DNA of 64,000 nucleotides from Carboxylicivirga sp. M1479 (GTDB lineage: Bacteria > Bacteroidota > Bacteroidia > Bacteroidales > Marinilabiliaceae). Each line of letters opens with the position of its first letter. Positions within the stretch are counted from its first letter, which is position 1. The stretch covers positions 48,861-112,860 of the forward strand of contig NZ_VKDE01000013.1 in the NCBI RefSeq assembly GCF_007097485.1. The letters are read 5' to 3'. A program made the translations under genes and the position numbers. The notes below the pieces were generated by a model that did not search any database, was not told where the DNA came from, and worked only from the letters and a program-made list of their open reading frames with translations. This document shows, in pieces, positions 53,814 through 62,462 of the stretch.

Positions 53814-54536
53814 ATGAAGATTTTCTATAAGGGATTACTGACTTTAATATTAGTATCAATGGTATTTACATCTTGCGATACCAATTGTGTAAGTGGGAGT
53901 GGCGATAAAATTACCACAGCACTTTACCTAGATGATGTGTTAGAAGTAGTAGCCTATGGTAATATGAAAATAAACATTCAGTATGCAGAAGAACAGAGTG
54001 TTTCTGTTGTTGGGCATCCAAATATTATTGATTTGTTAAACACACGTATTAGTGGAGGTGTTTGGCATATTGGCTTTAATGCCGATTGTGTATCTGATCT
54101 TGATTTAACAGTAAATATATCGTTGCCTGACATAGAAAAGATTGAGATGATTGGCTCTGGCAACATTGTAGTTGATGATTTTTTAGGATTGCATGAGTTA
54201 GATATGCGTGTGGTTGGTTCTGGCCATATACTATTTAATGAGCTAAACTGTGAAATTTTTAATATTTATGTTGAGGGAAGTGGTGAGGTTTATGCCAATG
54301 ATGTAGCCTCTGTTGAAATGTATAATGCAACCGTTATTGGTAGTGGAAAGATTGATACATATAATGTAATTGGCGAAGAGTGTATTGCATCAGTTATTGG
54401 CAGTGGAGGTGTTAATTTAACTGCTATTGAAACACTAGATGCTGAAATTGATGGTTCGGGCATAATTAATTACATGGGCAATGCTACTGTTACAAAGCAC
54501 ATTGTTGGTAGTGGCACCGTGATAGATAAGAATTGA
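53814..54536 (+). CDS. Head GIN domain (DUF2807) lipoprotein
   Basis: 240 residues. Lipoprotein signal LILVSMVFTSC, then CVSGSGDK. The body is a right-handed beta-helix-like domain with repeated GSG turns (EMIGSGNIVVDD, VVGSGHILF, VEGSGEVYA, VIGSGKID, VIGSGGVN, DGSGIIN, IVGSGTVID), the signature of DUF2807. Surface or periplasmic; function unknown. Monocistronic. Confidence 0.88.
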   Translation: MKIFYKGLLTLILVSMVFTSCDTNCVSGSGDKITTALYLDDVLEVVAYGNMKINIQYAEEQSVSVVGHPNIIDLLNTRISGGVWHIGFNADCVSDLDLTVNISLPDIEKIEMIGSGNIVVDDFLGLHELDMRVVGSGHILFNELNCEIFNIYVEGSGEVYANDVASVEMYNATVIGSGKIDTYNVIGEECIASVIGSGGVNLTAIETLDAEIDGSGIINYMGNATVTKHIVGSGTVIDKN

Positions 54537-54660
54537 AATTTCAAAATCTTATTTGATGAACAGCTAATCGGAGGTTTAAATTAGCTTGAGAAAATTATGG
54601 TTTAAATGTTTTTAAGATTGCCTGATACACAACGAATTCATCTTACGAAATCGGGATTGC

Positions 54661-54703
54661 AAAAAAAAAGTGCTTCCTGCTGCATGGGGGTACAGCAAGA
54701 AGC
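54661..54703 (-). terminator. Terminator after small hypothetical gene
   Basis: An 11-bp stem (GCTTCTTGCTG / CAGCAGGAAGC) is followed on the minus strand by A-C and a nine-T run. Confidence 0.75.
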
Positions 54704-54735
54704 GGGGAGGTATTTAGCACAAGTAAGGAGTGTAT

Positions 54736-54957
54736 TTAAAGTTGTATATTTTGTATGTTCCAACCATTTGTTTTTAAGCGCCTGAAAATTTCTGCAAGTT
54801 CGACCTTTACCCGGTGAATATGGCTTGGTGCTTCAAATATTGGCTGACGTATAATTTTTTTTATACGATCAACTCTAAAGTGATAGGACATTAGGATGAA
54901 TACCAATTGATCCTCGTAATATTTTTTCTTCTCGGTGTAATTAAATTTTGTGTCCAT
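54736..54957 (-). CDS. Hypothetical 73-residue protein
   Basis: Not recognised. A basic, helical, soluble protein (MDTKFNYTEKKKYYEDQ), no signal or membrane segment. It is followed by a strong terminator on its own strand, which supports it being expressed. Located between the DUF2807 and the small secreted protein gene. Confidence 0.5.
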   Translation of the reverse strand: MDTKFNYTEKKKYYEDQLVFILMSYHFRVDRIKKIIRQPIFEAPSHIHRVKVELAEIFRRLKTNGWNIQNIQL

Positions 54958-55223
54958 TTGGCTAGCCTTTCGTTTTGTTAATAGTGTATTGCAAAAGTGC
55001 TATGATTTACACAAAACAAGAGCTCCAAAAAGATCATGTAAAAGCCTAAAACGCCCAAGTTGCTGTTTTAATAAATAGTGATCTTTCTCTTTAGAATTAT
55101 ATTTAAGCAATACCATGCTTGTTAACAGTTGTTTAGTGTGCATAATTCAAAAGTGTTGTTGGATCTATAACGCCAAACTCAGGTAAATAACTCCCTAAAG
55201 AATAATTACTTCGAAAAATATTC

Positions 55224-55231
55224 TACTTTTG
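55224..55231 (+). promoter_or_regulatory. Putative -7 box (TACTTTTG)
   Basis: TACTTTTG fits TAnnTTTG and lies 18 bp before the ATG at 55250. Its TTG overlaps a longer ORF's TTG codon, which argues that the longer frame is not used. Confidence 0.45.
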
Positions 55232-55249
55232 CGGCCTCAATTGTTTCTG

Positions 55250-55585
55250 ATGATAGCTTTTTGGCGCATAATTTTCTTTTCAATATTTATTATTAGTAGT
55301 GTTTCAACGAGCACTATTGCGTATGATTTATGCCCGAATGAAACACCCTATTGTTCTACCAAAAGTGTTTTTTCGCAGGATGATTCACATTCATCATTTT
55401 ATCGTGATGGATTAGCTAGCTATGAGCTGGAAGATGAAACGTTCAAAGAAGTATACAAAAACAATCGGCTTAAGAAACATACTTATCTAGTTTGTTTGTC
55501 AAATGTGGGCAAGGGCCAATCAGCTCAACTCTTCAATTCTTTTATTCTTTTCGAAACCGACAATTCCCCTCCGGTTATTAGCTAA
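55250..55585 (+). CDS. Small putative secreted protein
   Basis: 111 residues from ATG 55250 (MIAFWRIIFF); a TTG at 55229 sits inside the predicted promoter box. An N-terminal hydrophobic signal (about 2-24, IIFFSIFIISSVSTSTIA) is followed by YDLCPNETPYC and a polar remainder; three cysteines in all. No family recognised. 207 bp before nhaD on the same strand. Coding status is moderately supported by the signal peptide and promoter box. Confidence 0.5.
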   Translation: MIAFWRIIFFSIFIISSVSTSTIAYDLCPNETPYCSTKSVFSQDDSHSSFYRDGLASYELEDETFKEVYKNNRLKKHTYLVCLSNVGKGQSAQLFNSFILFETDNSPPVIS

Positions 55586-55792
55586 AGTTTTATTAAATCC
55601 GAAGTATCCATTATACGATAATTTTGTTGTCGAAATAATGAATTTAGGCGGATTAACCTTGGTTTAGAAAATCACACTTTTGGTATTTTACCTAGTGTGA
55701 TGATGAGCATTAATGCTAGCCTGGGTTTTAACGAAGCAAGCCGCTTCCTTATCGTTAGTAAGCTAAAAGTTAATTTTTTAGAATAGATCAAT
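55586..55792. other. Leader region before nhaD
   Basis: 207 bp without a gene. A weak hairpin CACACTTTTGG...CCTAGTGTG near 55673-55700 is present. No known riboswitch was recognised. Confidence 0.35.
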
Positions 55793-57166
55793 ATGTTTTT
55801 TTTAATGTTAGTAGTCTTTGTTGTAGGCTACGGATTAATTGTGTCTGAGCACGTTAATCAAATTAATAAGGCAGCCACTGCTTTGTTAATCGGAACAGTA
55901 TTATGGGCTTTATATGCCTTGGGTGGAGATGAAATTCTGGCAATGGGAGCTAGTGTCTCATGGAAAGACTATACTGCTGCAGGTGGTTCAGACCTTGTTG
56001 CGTTTATTACACATCACGAATTATTTCATCACTTATCAGATATAGCATCCATCTTGTTTTTCTTGATAGGAGCCATGACCATTGTTGAGCTTGTGGATAA
56101 ATATCAAGGCTTTAGAATAATAACAAGCAAAATTAAAAGCGACAATGTTATTCGTTTGCTTTGGATAATTAGTATTCTCACCTTTTTTATGTCGGCTGTG
56201 CTCGATAATTTAACCACCACTATTGTATTAATAACCGTACTTAAAAAGATTATAACTAAGCAGGAGAACCGGTGGGTCTTTGCCAGTGTGGTTGTTCTCT
56301 CGGCTAATGCAGGTGGAGCGTGGTCGCCCATTGGCGATGTAACAACCATAATGTTGTGGATTGGAGGACAAGTTACCGCTAGTCACATTGTAGGAAGCTT
56401 AATACTACCCAGCTTGGTAAATATGCTAGTATCAACTATGCTGTTCAGTTTCTTTGTTGTAAAGGGGCAGACTGTTAGGCCTGTTTTACCCGCTAATGAA
56501 ATTTCGGCTTTTACATCTAGGCGCGAACAGGTTTTTATGCTCATCTTAGGTACATTAGCCTTAGTATCGGTGCCTGTTTTTAAAACGCTTACGCATCTAC
56601 CGCCTTTTATGGGCATGCTTTTTAGCTTGTCTGTTATGTGGATTATGACGGATCGATATCTGAAAAAACGCAGTGCTGAAGATAAGCGCACTCTAACAGT
56701 TACAGCGGCCTTAAAAGCGGTAGATATACCAACTATTTTGTTTTTTCTTGGAATATTAAGTGCTGTAGCAGCTTTACAATCAGCTGGTCATTTAGATATA
56801 TTATCCATTTACTTGAAAGAATCAATCAGTAATATTTATGTGCTTAACATGTTAATTGGCGGTTTGTCGGCTATTGTCGATAATGTGCCATTGGTAGCCG
56901 CATCGATGGGCATGTATTCTATTGCAGGAGTAGAGGCAACAGGTGCTGCTATGGATTTTATGCAGAATGGACACTTCTGGACTTTCTTAGCCTATTGTGC
57001 TGGTACAGGTGGGAGTATGCTAATTATTGGGTCGGCATCAGGTGTTGCTGCTATGGGCTTAGAGAAGATCAATTTTATGTGGTACCTAAGGCGTATATCC
57101 TGGATTGCTTTGCTTGGCTATTTAGCAGGTGCACTAACTTATTATTTGCAAACAAACTGGTTTTAG
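55793..57166 (+). CDS. nhaD: Na+/H+ antiporter, NhaD type
   Basis: 457 residues with about 12 hydrophobic helices. NhaD hallmarks: ITHHELFHHLSDIASILFFL near residue 70, DNLTTTIVLI with the conserved Asp, SANAGGAWSPIGDVTTIMLW and a mirrored C-terminal DNVPLVAASMGMY and GTGGSMLIIGSASGVA. Belongs to the ion transporter (arsenite permease-like) superfamily. It exports Na+ (or Li+) at alkaline pH in characterised members. Fits with the Na+-based energetics implied by nqr. Confidence 0.92.
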   Translation: MFFLMLVVFVVGYGLIVSEHVNQINKAATALLIGTVLWALYALGGDEILAMGASVSWKDYTAAGGSDLVAFITHHELFHHLSDIASILFFLIGAMTIVELVDKYQGFRIITSKIKSDNVIRLLWIISILTFFMSAVLDNLTTTIVLITVLKKIITKQENRWVFASVVVLSANAGGAWSPIGDVTTIMLWIGGQVTASHIVGSLILPSLVNMLVSTMLFSFFVVKGQTVRPVLPANEISAFTSRREQVFMLILGTLALVSVPVFKTLTHLPPFMGMLFSLSVMWIMTDRYLKKRSAEDKRTLTVTAALKAVDIPTILFFLGILSAVAALQSAGHLDILSIYLKESISNIYVLNMLIGGLSAIVDNVPLVAASMGMYSIAGVEATGAAMDFMQNGHFWTFLAYCAGTGGSMLIIGSASGVAAMGLEKINFMWYLRRISWIALLGYLAGALTYYLQTNWF

Positions 57167-57200
57167 TTCAAGGAATCCAATAAGTAAAAATCAAATAATC

Positions 57201-57329
57201 ATGAGCAACAATAAAACAAATAAATATAGTGAGCTAAATGTCACTAGACAGTTTCCGTGTACTTGGATTAGTGTAATTGTTATTACAGTTCTTGTTCTAA
57301 TGGTACGTCTTATATTAGGTCTGATGTAA
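57201..57329 (+). CDS. 42-residue putative membrane peptide
   Basis: ATG at 57201, stop TAA at 57327-57329. The N-terminal half is polar (MSNNKTNKYSEL), the second half hydrophobic (ISVIVITVLVLMVRLILG), compatible with one membrane helix. It follows nhaD by 34 bp on the same strand and may be co-transcribed. Too short to assign by homology; may not be real. Confidence 0.4.
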   Translation: MSNNKTNKYSELNVTRQFPCTWISVIVITVLVLMVRLILGLM

Positions 57330-57464
57330 TTAATTTGCTTGGTCTTGTAATTTTAAATTGTGCTACATTGAGTGTTTACATAAGCGGTTAACTTATTGAT
57401 GTGCAGTTGATGGTACTCAGTAGGTTTATCGCTTCTTGTAAATTATCTAACAATAGTACTATAC

Positions 57465-59288
57465 TTATTTTTTTAATTCTAAAATGGCAATGCTTTTGGG
57501 TTTAATATTTATGTCATTTAATTTACTATAACGGTCGTTGTTGCTAACATCATTAAATTTTCGATACGAATTTAAATCTTCACCAAATAGGGTTTCATCA
57601 ACCCTATAATCCATGTTGTTTGAGTTATTGATAATAATTAATAGTGCTTCATCATTATTTGATCTGGAAAAGGCATATACCTCATCGTTGATAAAATAAT
57701 GGTAGAAATCACCCATAAAAAAATCTGCATTATTCCTACGCCAGCTTAATAGCTTCTTTAGTTGTTTGTGCCACATTTTGTGTTCGCTACTCATCCCCAA
57801 ACCTGAGAATGCATTCTGCTCGTCATCGGCCCAACCTCCTGGGAAATCCTTTGATAGATTACTTAAACCTTTACTTTCTAAACCCGTCATCAGGCACTCG
57901 GTACCATAATAAATGCGAGGAATACCTGGTGTAGTTATCAGATGCTTAAGCATCATCGTAATTTGCTTAATGTCGTTGTCGGCATTTGTAAAAGCTCTGT
58001 TTTGTTGGTGATTATCAAGCATTATAATATTGCTTAATTGTGTTTTGTGTACTGCCTGGCGATGATATGAATAAAGCGTTTTAATGCCAATTGAAGCTTC
58101 TTCAAAAATAGTAAATGCATCGGCAATGGCATGCGCATGATAGTAGTCGCAAACAATGGTTGGTAGGGCCTCTGATAAGGGACTCCAATAGGTGTTTTGT
58201 TCATTATATGTGAGGTTGTCAATCACAATAGTGAGCGTGGGATATTCTTTTTGCAAAGCCTGATAAAAACGTTTGATAAATAATGGGGTGTTGCGTGCTG
58301 CTTGTTCAATTTTGATGTATTGTAAACCAGTTGCTTCAATCCACCAAATGCAATGTTGAATAATCGACTGAGCCACAAAGTCATGAGATTGGTTGATGGT
58401 TGGGAAGTTAGAATATTCCCAAATAACTCGATTATTCTTTTTGCTTGTCTCGTTAATATATGGATCAATTAATAAGTCATTATCAGGAGCATCCCATTCA
58501 TAGTTATAATTTTTTGTGTAAAAATAGGCTTCATCAAACATGTGCTTATACCAACTATGGTAGTTGCCAACCTGGTGCAATACAAAACTTTGAATGAATT
58601 TTAATTGATATACATTACAGCTGTCAACCAGGTTTTTATAGTGTTCCAATGTTCCTAGGCGTTCATCAATCTTGTAATGGTTAGTAGGAGCCATTCGTTT
58701 GTACGAATTAGTCATTAAGTTACTTTCTAAAACGGGCATTAACTCAATGGCTGTGAACCCCAAATTATTAATGTACGATGTTTTAGATGCAATGCCTTCC
58801 AAATCACCTCCATGTACACCTGTTGGGTTTAACCTGTCGTTTTTCTCAAAGTAGGATTCTATGTCATCGTTTTTTGTATTGGCATTACAAAAACGATCTG
58901 GCAAAATTTGATAGATAACATCTTTTGCACTAAGCGGCGTAATGGGCTTTTTCTCTTCCCGATCCAGTATGTTAAACGGGATGGCAATGGGTTTTTGACC
59001 TTTGGATTGAATAACGATGTGGACCATACGTGCTTCAGCAGTGGGGGGTATGGTGATATGCAGAAAATGGCTGTTGGGGTGGGTTGTAGGGTAGTGTTTG
59101 TTTAATTGAATAGTGGAGTCGTTAATGCTGATATCTAGAATGTTAAGAGGAGCATTTTCAACTAGTAGAATAATTTGATTATGCTGCATATTAGTCCACC
59201 AATTACTCGGGCTAATGCTTATTTCCTTGGCTATACTATTACCTATGAGCACAGTAGCCAAACATAATGCAAGGATTATTCGTTTCAT
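57465..59288 (-). CDS. GH13 cyclomaltodextrinase-like protein with degenerate active site (probable pseudoenzyme)
   Basis: 607 residues from the ATG at 59288 (MKRIILALCL, signal peptide to about residue 20); the frame runs to 59456 but that overlaps the phosphorylase gene and a terminator. Residues 25-115 form the N-terminal cyclomaltodextrinase domain (ISPSNWWTNMQ) and about 120-510 a GH13 barrel (DVIYQILPDRFCN, HGGDLEGI). The four conserved blocks are altered: region I DxxxNH is Ser234...His238-Gln239; region II GLDGIRLD is GLQYIKIE (nucleophile Asp to Glu328); region III Glu is Asp357 (VIDN); region IV NHD is NHQ (Gln428). No frameshift. Distal gene of the maltose locus, after a terminator. 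Likely binds but does not cleave alpha-glucans; this is inference. Confidence 0.82.
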   Translation of the reverse strand: MKRIILALCLATVLIGNSIAKEISISPSNWWTNMQHNQIILLVENAPLNILDISINDSTIQLNKHYPTTHPNSHFLHITIPPTAEARMVHIVIQSKGQKPIAIPFNILDREEKKPITPLSAKDVIYQILPDRFCNANTKNDDIESYFEKNDRLNPTGVHGGDLEGIASKTSYINNLGFTAIELMPVLESNLMTNSYKRMAPTNHYKIDERLGTLEHYKNLVDSCNVYQLKFIQSFVLHQVGNYHSWYKHMFDEAYFYTKNYNYEWDAPDNDLLIDPYINETSKKNNRVIWEYSNFPTINQSHDFVAQSIIQHCIWWIEATGLQYIKIEQAARNTPLFIKRFYQALQKEYPTLTIVIDNLTYNEQNTYWSPLSEALPTIVCDYYHAHAIADAFTIFEEASIGIKTLYSYHRQAVHKTQLSNIIMLDNHQQNRAFTNADNDIKQITMMLKHLITTPGIPRIYYGTECLMTGLESKGLSNLSKDFPGGWADDEQNAFSGLGMSSEHKMWHKQLKKLLSWRRNNADFFMGDFYHYFINDEVYAFSRSNNDEALLIIINNSNNMDYRVDETLFGEDLNSYRKFNDVSNNDRYSKLNDINIKPKSIAILELKK

Positions 59289-59373
59289 TGTAGATGCTTT
59301 ATTAGATGTGTATCGTGTTAACAACAAGTTAGATAAAGCAACTAAGGATATCAAGTTGATAAAAGTTAAAACA

Positions 59374-59402
59374 TAAAAAAAAGGAACCGTAAGGCTCCTT
59401 TT
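59374..59402 (-). terminator. Terminator after maltose phosphorylase
   Basis: Stem AAGGAGCC/GGTTCCTT (one G-T pair) with a 4-nt loop, followed on the minus strand by an eight-T run. It separates the phosphorylase from the GH13-like gene. Confidence 0.8.
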
Positions 59403-59421
59403 AATATATTGTAACAGTTGT

Positions 59422-61731
59422 TTATGCAGGTATTGATTTCGATAGACCTGGTTCAATAACTAATTTTTGGTCACGTACTGTTAATTCAATATTGCTTTGT
59501 GCATGCGAGATAATAACAATCTCTTTTGAATTAACTACTACTTCAAGGTCATTACCCAAAAAGGATATTTTAAATGAATACTCTTGCCATTGCTGCGGAA
59601 TAGTTGGATTCAGAAACAGCTGCCCATCGTGAACGCGTTTGCCGCCAAAACCTTCAACAATTGCCATCCATGTACCAGCCATACTGGTAATGTGCAGTCC
59701 TTCGTGCGCCTCGTGGTTATAATCATCTATATCTAAGCGTGAAGTGCGAAGATACATCTCATATGCCTTTTTGTAATCGCCAATTTTAGCAGCTAAAACA
59801 GTATGCACACATGGCGATAGCGATGATTCATGAACTGTACGTGGCTCATAGAATTCAAAGTTACGCTTGATGGTTTCTAAATCATACTCTTCTTCAAATA
59901 CATAAATACCTTGCAGTGTATCTGCCTGTTTGATGTAGCAACTGCGTAAGATACGATCCCACGACCAGTATTGGTTGATTGGTCGTTCGGCAGGATTCAA
60001 ATCTTTAACCAGGATTTGTTCCTTATCCATGAAACCATCTTGTTGCATGAACACCTGAAGTTTTTCGTTGTATGGGAAATACATGTTACCTGCAATTTCT
60101 TTCCAACGTTTAACCTCTACATCATAATCAAAGCTAGTTTTGTCAATAATGCTGGCGTACTTAGCTGCATCCATGGTTTTAACCTTGGTTAAAGCTTCAA
60201 CGGTGTAGTTTAAACACCAAACGGCCATCTTATTGGTGTACCAGTTATTATTGATGTTATTCTCGTACTCATTTGGGCCTGTTACGCCAAGCATCACATA
60301 TTTCTGACGCTCTTCAGAGAAAGTAACTCTTTGACTCCAGAAACGTGAAATACCCATTAATACCTCCAAACCATATTCAGCTAAATAAGCTTCGTCGTTG
60401 GTGTGGCGTATGTAGTTGTGAATAGCAAAAGCGATGGCTCCGTTACGGTGAATTTCTTCAAAGGTAATTTCCCATTCGTTATGACACTCTTCTCCATTGA
60501 TTGTAACCATTGGATAAAGTGCAGCACCATTTTTAAAACCTAACTTTTCGGCATTTTTAATGGCATTTTCTAAATGTTTGTAACGATAAATCAAAAGATT
60601 TCGAGTTACATTAGCTGGCGCTGTGGCAATAAAGAAAGGCACACAGTAGGCTTCAGTATCCCAATACGTTGATCCTCCATATTTTTCGCCTGTGAATCCT
60701 TTTGGACCAACATTAAGGCGTTCATCTTCACCTGTGTAGGTTTGATTTAGATGGAAAATATTAAAGCGGATGCCCTGCTGAGCTGCTACATCACCTTTAA
60801 TGCGGATGTCACTTAATACCCATTTGTCGGCCCACATTTTAACGTGGTCTGATAAAAGAGCATCATAACCTTTAGTAAAGCCGCTATTGGTTACTTGCTT
60901 GGTCGCAGCAAGTAACTTATCCTTATCGTAGTTGAGTGAGCTTGTCACTCCAGCTATTTTCTCAATGGTGAAACATTCACCTTCTTTAATAGTTCGTTCA
61001 ATGCGATTGGCAACCCAGCTTTCTTTCTTCAGAACTTCTGGAGATATATTTAATGGAGAGTCGCCAATTTTTGCTGAAATTTTCATTCCAAAACCAACTC
61101 TAAAACCAATTTTTTTTGTTTCAGTAACGAGGTAGGCTTCGCCAGCATGGGCTTCCATATCAATGATGTTCCAAAACTTCTCATCGTAATTGGAATCTTC
61201 GTTTTCAACATCGCCATCTAGGTAGGCTGTATAGGCAACCTTACCATCGAAATTGAGGGGGGTAACCGAATAGCGGATAGCGCCGTTTTCAGTATCGGCC
61301 ATGCTTACAAAGCGTTTGGCTGAAACCTGAATCTTTTTACCATCGTCAAGTATTGCAGTGAATTCGCGTAACAAATAACCTTCTTTCATGTTAAGTGTTC
61401 GTGTGAAGTTCTCTGTTTTACAGGTATATAAATCCAGATAATGACCATCGATTTGAACATCAATACCAATCCAGTTCGGACTATTTAATACTTTTGCAAA
61501 ATATTCAGGATAACCATTTTTCCACCAACCAACACGTGTTTTGTCGGGGTAATAAATACCAGCAATATAGCTACCTTGTAATGATGGTCCAGAATAGGTT
61601 TCTTCAAAATTGGCTCTGTGTCCCATTTTACCATTTCCCAAGCTGAATATGCTTTCAGATGATTGATGGTTATCAGGGTTGAAGCCCTCTTCTATAATGC
61701 ACCACTCGTCGTGTTTTAAATACTCTTTCAT
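59422..61731 (-). CDS. GH65 maltose phosphorylase
   Basis: 769 residues, normal for GH65. N-terminal beta-sandwich (about 10-260; SLGNGKMGHRANFEETYSG), linker, (alpha/alpha)6 barrel with GEECHNEWEITFEEIHR (412-429) that holds the catalytic acid Glu (Glu421 by eye), ESSLSPCVHTVLAAKIGDYKKA, and a C-terminal beta domain. It splits maltose with phosphate into beta-glucose-1-phosphate and glucose; kojibiose or trehalose phosphorylase activity is possible within the family, but the neighbouring pgmB and the maltose-type transporter favour maltose. No signal peptide, so cytoplasmic. Confidence 0.9.
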   Translation of the reverse strand: MKEYLKHDEWCIIEEGFNPDNHQSSESIFSLGNGKMGHRANFEETYSGPSLQGSYIAGIYYPDKTRVGWWKNGYPEYFAKVLNSPNWIGIDVQIDGHYLDLYTCKTENFTRTLNMKEGYLLREFTAILDDGKKIQVSAKRFVSMADTENGAIRYSVTPLNFDGKVAYTAYLDGDVENEDSNYDEKFWNIIDMEAHAGEAYLVTETKKIGFRVGFGMKISAKIGDSPLNISPEVLKKESWVANRIERTIKEGECFTIEKIAGVTSSLNYDKDKLLAATKQVTNSGFTKGYDALLSDHVKMWADKWVLSDIRIKGDVAAQQGIRFNIFHLNQTYTGEDERLNVGPKGFTGEKYGGSTYWDTEAYCVPFFIATAPANVTRNLLIYRYKHLENAIKNAEKLGFKNGAALYPMVTINGEECHNEWEITFEEIHRNGAIAFAIHNYIRHTNDEAYLAEYGLEVLMGISRFWSQRVTFSEERQKYVMLGVTGPNEYENNINNNWYTNKMAVWCLNYTVEALTKVKTMDAAKYASIIDKTSFDYDVEVKRWKEIAGNMYFPYNEKLQVFMQQDGFMDKEQILVKDLNPAERPINQYWSWDRILRSCYIKQADTLQGIYVFEEEYDLETIKRNFEFYEPRTVHESSLSPCVHTVLAAKIGDYKKAYEMYLRTSRLDIDDYNHEAHEGLHITSMAGTWMAIVEGFGGKRVHDGQLFLNPTIPQQWQEYSFKISFLGNDLEVVVNSKEIVIISHAQSNIELTVRDQKLVIEPGLSKSIPA

Positions 61732-61795
61732 TGTAATAGGTTTAAGATTTGTAGTTGGTGACCGTAGTCACTTTTCATCAAAACCGTTTAATCTC

Positions 61796-62449
61796 TTAAT
61801 CTAATTTCATTAGTTTCTCATAGCTCATTTGGTGCAAGCCATCTATAACTAAATTAGCTTTGCCCAAAACATTGGGTGAACCAATTCCTACGCACCTCAT
61901 GTTCCCAGCTAATGCGGCCTCAACACCTGCTTCTGCATCTTCAAAAACAACACACTCTTCAGCTTGAACATTTAATGCTTCTGCGCCTTTTAAGAATACT
62001 TCCGGATCGGGCTTTGCTTTGCTTACTTTAGTACCGTCAATAATGGCTTCAAAAAGATCGGTGAGCTCCAGTTTATTTAGAATCGTCATCGCATTTTTGC
62101 TTGCCGAGCCTAGTGCTATTCGAATGCCTTTTTCTTTTAGTTCGAGTAACAAATCTTTAGCACCATCTAAAATTTCGTCGGGCTTCATTTGTAAAATGAA
62201 AGTTCGGTAGTTTTCATTCTTTTTGTCGGCTAAGCGTAGCTTTTCTTCCTCACTTAATGAAACGCCACCAATTTCCAACAGAATATCCAATGAGGTCATT
62301 CTGCTGACTCCTTTTAAGCGTTCGTTGTCTTCTATAGTAAACTCGAAACCCAGTTCATTGGCCAACTCCCTCCAGGCTATGTAGTGATACTTTGCAGTGT
62401 CTACAATAACCCCATCTAAATCAAATAAACAAGCTTTTATTTGTCCCAT
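61796..62449 (-). CDS. pgmB: Beta-phosphoglucomutase
   Basis: 217 residues, full length. HAD motif I FDLDGVIVDTAKYHY (DxD with nucleophile and general acid), cap-domain KGVSRMTSLDILL, motif II ALGSASKN and the C-terminal FEDAEAGVEAALAG. It turns beta-glucose-1-phosphate into glucose-6-phosphate, the step after maltose phosphorylase. It sits between the transporter and the phosphorylase with short gaps, so is probably co-transcribed. Confidence 0.93.
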   Translation of the reverse strand: MGQIKACLFDLDGVIVDTAKYHYIAWRELANELGFEFTIEDNERLKGVSRMTSLDILLEIGGVSLSEEEKLRLADKKNENYRTFILQMKPDEILDGAKDLLLELKEKGIRIALGSASKNAMTILNKLELTDLFEAIIDGTKVSKAKPDPEVFLKGAEALNVQAEECVVFEDAEAGVEAALAGNMRCVGIGSPNVLGKANLVIDGLHQMSYEKLMKLD

Positions 62450-62462
62450 TGTATTCTATAAT

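Noticed and set aside
55586..55792. Sodium or pH riboswitch before nhaD
   Set aside because: Only a weak hairpin is visible and no known riboswitch consensus could be matched by eye.
57465..59456. Frameshift or sequencing error explaining the altered GH13 motifs
   Set aside because: Flanking conserved residues on both sides of each motif remain in one frame (for example WWIE before and a conserved helix after region II), so the changes are substitutions.
59288..59456. Longer N-terminus for the GH13-like gene
   Set aside because: It would overlap the maltose phosphorylase gene and run through a terminator; a signal peptide starts at the ATG at 59288.
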